Assembly: GCA_026984595.1 (NCBI GenBank)
Contig: JALSRW010000155.1
Location: forward strand, 1 to 17,037
From: Alphaproteobacteria bacterium
Lineage (GTDB): Bacteria; Pseudomonadota; Alphaproteobacteria; Geminicoccales; Geminicoccaceae
Length of the DNA stretch: 17,037 nucleotides
Reading direction: 5' to 3'
Shown here piece by piece: positions 15,321-17,037 of this stretch. The translations under genes were made by a program, and so were the position numbers. Each line of letters starts with the position of its first letter. The stretch's first letter is position 1. The notes under the pieces were generated by a model. It saw only the letters and a program-made list of their open reading frames with translations. It had not been told where the DNA came from and ran no database searches.

Positions 15321-15330
15321 ACGATGCAAC

Positions 15331-15969
15331 ATGTTGGATCCCGATCTCGCCAGTCAGCTCACCGCCTTCCTGTCGGTGATCATGATCGACATCGTGCTGG
15401 CCGGTGACAATGCGGTGGTGGTGGGCTCGGCTGCGGCCGGTCTGCCGCATCGCGAGCAGCGGCGCGTCATTGCGCTGGGGGCCGCACTGGCCCTCGTCGC
15501 CCGCGTCGCCTTCGCGCTGATTGCCGTCGATCTCCTGGCGATCATCGGGCTGATGCTGGCCGGCGGGCTCCTGCTGTTGTGGGTGGCCTGGAAGATGTGG
15601 CGGGAGATCCGCGGCCGCAGTATCGAGGTGCAGCTCGCGGCCGAGGGGCGGGAGCGCGAGGGGGCGGAGCGCAAGAGCTTCGGCTCGGCGGTATTGCAGG
15701 TGGCCGCCGCCGATATCTCGATGTCCCTCGACAATGTCCTGGCGGTCGCCGGGGCGGCCCGCGAGCATCCCTGGATCATGGTCTTCGGGCTGGTGCTGTC
15801 GATCGCCCTGATGGCCGTCGCCGCCAGCTACATCGCGCGGCTGATCGAGCGCCATCACTGGATCGCCTACATCGGCCTCGCCCTGGTTCTCTATGTCGCC
15901 CTCGACATGATCTGGGAGGGCGGGCAGGAAGTGCTGGTGGTGGCCGCTGCCGTGGGCTGGCTTCCCTAG
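15331..15969 (+). CDS. TerC-family integral membrane protein (YjbE/YkoY type)
   Basis: A 212-residue membrane protein with about seven hydrophobic helices. TerC proteins carry two related acidic motifs in opposite halves; here they are MIDIVLAGDNAVV (18-30; D20, D26, N27) and AADISMSLDNVLAVAG (126-141; D128, D134, N135), followed by LYVALDMIWEGG with D192. A charged stretch (about 92-116) forms the cytosolic loop between the halves. Relatives are linked with manganese export and metal loading of secreted proteins, and the name comes from tellurium resistance; the role here is most likely metal-ion transport, by family analogy. The start lacks a good ribosome site. The gene is divergent from cobU and ends in a CTAG shared with the pckA stop. 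Confidence 0.88.
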   Translation: MLDPDLASQLTAFLSVIMIDIVLAGDNAVVVGSAAAGLPHREQRRVIALGAALALVARVAFALIAVDLLAIIGLMLAGGLLLLWVAWKMWREIRGRSIEVQLAAEGREREGAERKSFGSAVLQVAAADISMSLDNVLAVAGAAREHPWIMVFGLVLSIALMAVAASYIARLIERHHWIAYIGLALVLYVALDMIWEGGQEVLVVAAAVGWLP

Positions 15970-17037
15970 CCGGTGGTACCCGCCCGCTCGCCGCCGGGGA
16001 GCAGACCCGCGCGCAGCACCTCCTCGCCGACATGGTCGCGGAACTGCTCGAAGTTCCGCGCGAACAGATCGGCGACGATGGCCGCCGCCTTGTCATAGGC
16101 CCGCTTGTCCGCCCAGCTCGCGCGTGGATCGAGCAGCGTCGGATCGATGCCCGGACAGGCGGTCGGCATGGCCAGGCCGAAGGCCGGATGGATGCGGGTC
16201 GGAACCCGATCCAGCTCGCCCGCCAGGGCGGCATGCAGGAGCGCGCGGGTGAGGGACAGCGGCATGCGCTCGCCGACGCTGTAGCCGCCGCCGCTCCAGC
16301 CGGTGTTGAGCAGCCAGCAACGCACCTCGTGGCGATGCATGAACTCGCCCAGCAGGCGGGCGTAGACACTCGGATGACGGGGCATGAAAGGGGCGCCGAA
16401 GCAGGCGGAAAAGGTCGCCTTGGGGGCGGTGACCCCGCGCTCGGTGCCGGCCACCCGGGCGGTGTAGCCCGAGAGGAAGTGGTACATGGCCTGTGCCGGG
16501 GTGAGGCGGCTGATGGGCGGCAGCACGCCGAAGGCGTCGCAGGCCAGCATGACGATATCGCGGGGGTGGCCGCCGCGCCCGTCGCGACTGGCATTGGGGA
16601 TGAAATCGAGCGGATAGGAGCTGCGGGTGTTCTCGGTCAGGCTGGCATCCTCGAAATCCGGCTCCAGCGTTTCGGCGTCGAGCACCACATTCTCGAGGAT
16701 CGCGCCGAAACGGTTGGAGGCCGCCCAGATCTCGGGTTCCGCCTCGCGCCGCAGACGGATCACCTTGGCATAGCAGCCGCCCTCGAAGTTGAACACGCCC
16801 CGCTCCGACCAGCCATGCTCGTCGTCACCGATCAGAATGCGGTCGGCATCCGCCGAGAGGGTGGTCTTGCCGGTGCCCGACAGGCCGAAGAACAGGGCCA
16901 CCCGGCCACTCGGGCTCGTGTTGGCCGAGCAGTGCATGGGCAGGACACCGCGCTCGGGCAGCAGATAGTTGAGCACGGTGAAGATCGATTTCTTGATCTC
17001 GCCGGCATAGAGGGTATTGCCGATGAGAACCGTGTGC
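15966..17037 (-). CDS. pckA: Phosphoenolpyruvate carboxykinase (ATP), C-terminal part
   Basis: The frame is open from the window edge to a TAG at 15966-15968 and gives 357 codons, about two thirds of a normal protein of roughly 530 residues; the N-terminus lies outside. The visible part starts HTVLIGNTLYAGEIKKSIFT, then PMHCSAN, the P-loop GLSGTGKTTLSAD (K codon at 16866-16868), the metal and nucleotide-binding LIGDDEHGW, FNFEGGCYAK, SLTENTR, AFGVLPP, TARVAGTERG, and NTGWSGGGYSVGERM. This identifies the ATP-using enzyme that decarboxylates oxaloacetate to phosphoenolpyruvate, the first committed step of gluconeogenesis. It is cytosolic. A GTG at 16976 is an internal codon, not the start. No defect is seen in the catalytic motifs. 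Confidence 0.97.
   Translation of the reverse strand, partial: HTVLIGNTLYAGEIKKSIFTVLNYLLPERGVLPMHCSANTSPSGRVALFFGLSGTGKTTLSADADRILIGDDEHGWSERGVFNFEGGCYAKVIRLRREAEPEIWAASNRFGAILENVVLDAETLEPDFEDASLTENTRSSYPLDFIPNASRDGRGGHPRDIVMLACDAFGVLPPISRLTPAQAMYHFLSGYTARVAGTERGVTAPKATFSACFGAPFMPRHPSVYARLLGEFMHRHEVRCWLLNTGWSGGGYSVGERMPLSLTRALLHAALAGELDRVPTRIHPAFGLAMPTACPGIDPTLLDPRASWADKRAYDKAAAIVADLFARNFEQFRDHVGEEVLRAGLLPGGERAGTTG

Noticed and set aside
15194..15330. Cobalamin riboswitch (minus strand) or classical yybP-ykoY riboswitch (plus strand)
   Set aside because: Neither the B12-box nor a clear GGGGAGTAGC core could be found by eye; only loose resemblance.
12566..15379. Very long open frame on the plus strand opposite cobN and cobU
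   Set aside because: It is an antisense shadow caused by high GC and codon bias; cobN and cobU are unmistakable on the other strand. The same holds for long frames opposite dctM, dctP, puuD, guaD and the transaminase.
1..17037. Defence island, CRISPR array, prophage, insertion sequence or secondary-metabolite cluster
   Set aside because: No transposase, integrase, cas, nuclease, toxin or biosynthetic megasynthase gene, no spaced direct repeats, and even base composition; the window reads as ordinary chromosomal metabolism.

Overview
This is a GC-rich chromosomal window that looks like an alphaproteobacterium, possibly Rhodospirillales-like. The pointers are a CobN-type (aerobic route) cobaltochelatase, a PuuD-type membrane urate oxidase, a DctPQM TRAP transporter, an ATP-dependent PEP carboxykinase and a short Xre regulator of a kind common in that class. 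The assignment rests on protein character only; there is no rRNA in the window. Coding density is high, codon use looks uniform, and I see no phage, insertion sequence, integrase or CRISPR array. Both outer genes are cut by the window edges.

Left part (1-6540, all minus strand, so read right to left): an Xre-family regulator; a TRAP transporter as periplasmic binding protein, small membrane subunit and large membrane subunit; a Nu-class (YfcG-like) glutathione transferase/disulfide reductase; a YbaK-family aminoacyl-tRNA deacylase; tRNA-Ser(GCU) with a good promoter of its own; an M24 metallopeptidase-fold hydrolase; and the first 126 residues of an Asp/Glu-racemase/maleate-isomerase-family enzyme. 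Several neighbours are joined by 4-base start/stop overlaps or by a 4-base gap, so local operons are likely. A strong GC hairpin separates the binding-protein gene from the membrane-subunit genes.

Middle part (6541-10887): a 389-base divergent control region holds the only clearly AT-rich stretch in the window. From it run, on the plus strand, puuD (membrane urate hydroxylase with a C-terminal cytochrome c motif), guaD (guanine deaminase, start overlapping the puuD stop) and an omega-amino acid:pyruvate (beta-alanine) transaminase. Together they look like a nucleobase-nitrogen catabolic operon: guanine to xanthine, then (with a xanthine dehydrogenase encoded elsewhere) urate to 5-hydroxyisourate. 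The transaminase could handle beta-alanine from pyrimidine breakdown.

Right part (10907-17037): cobN and cobU on the minus strand (cobU first, 6-base gap) for cobalamin synthesis; divergent to them a TerC-family membrane protein; and convergent with that, sharing a CTAG at the two stops, the 3' two-thirds of pckA.

Most genes are recognisable members of known families, and I do not see a convincing undescribed multi-gene system. The points most worth a second look are the M24/racemase pair with an altered active-site motif, the structured divergent control region at 6541-6929, the puuD-guaD-transaminase grouping, and the structured leaders near dctQ and terC.
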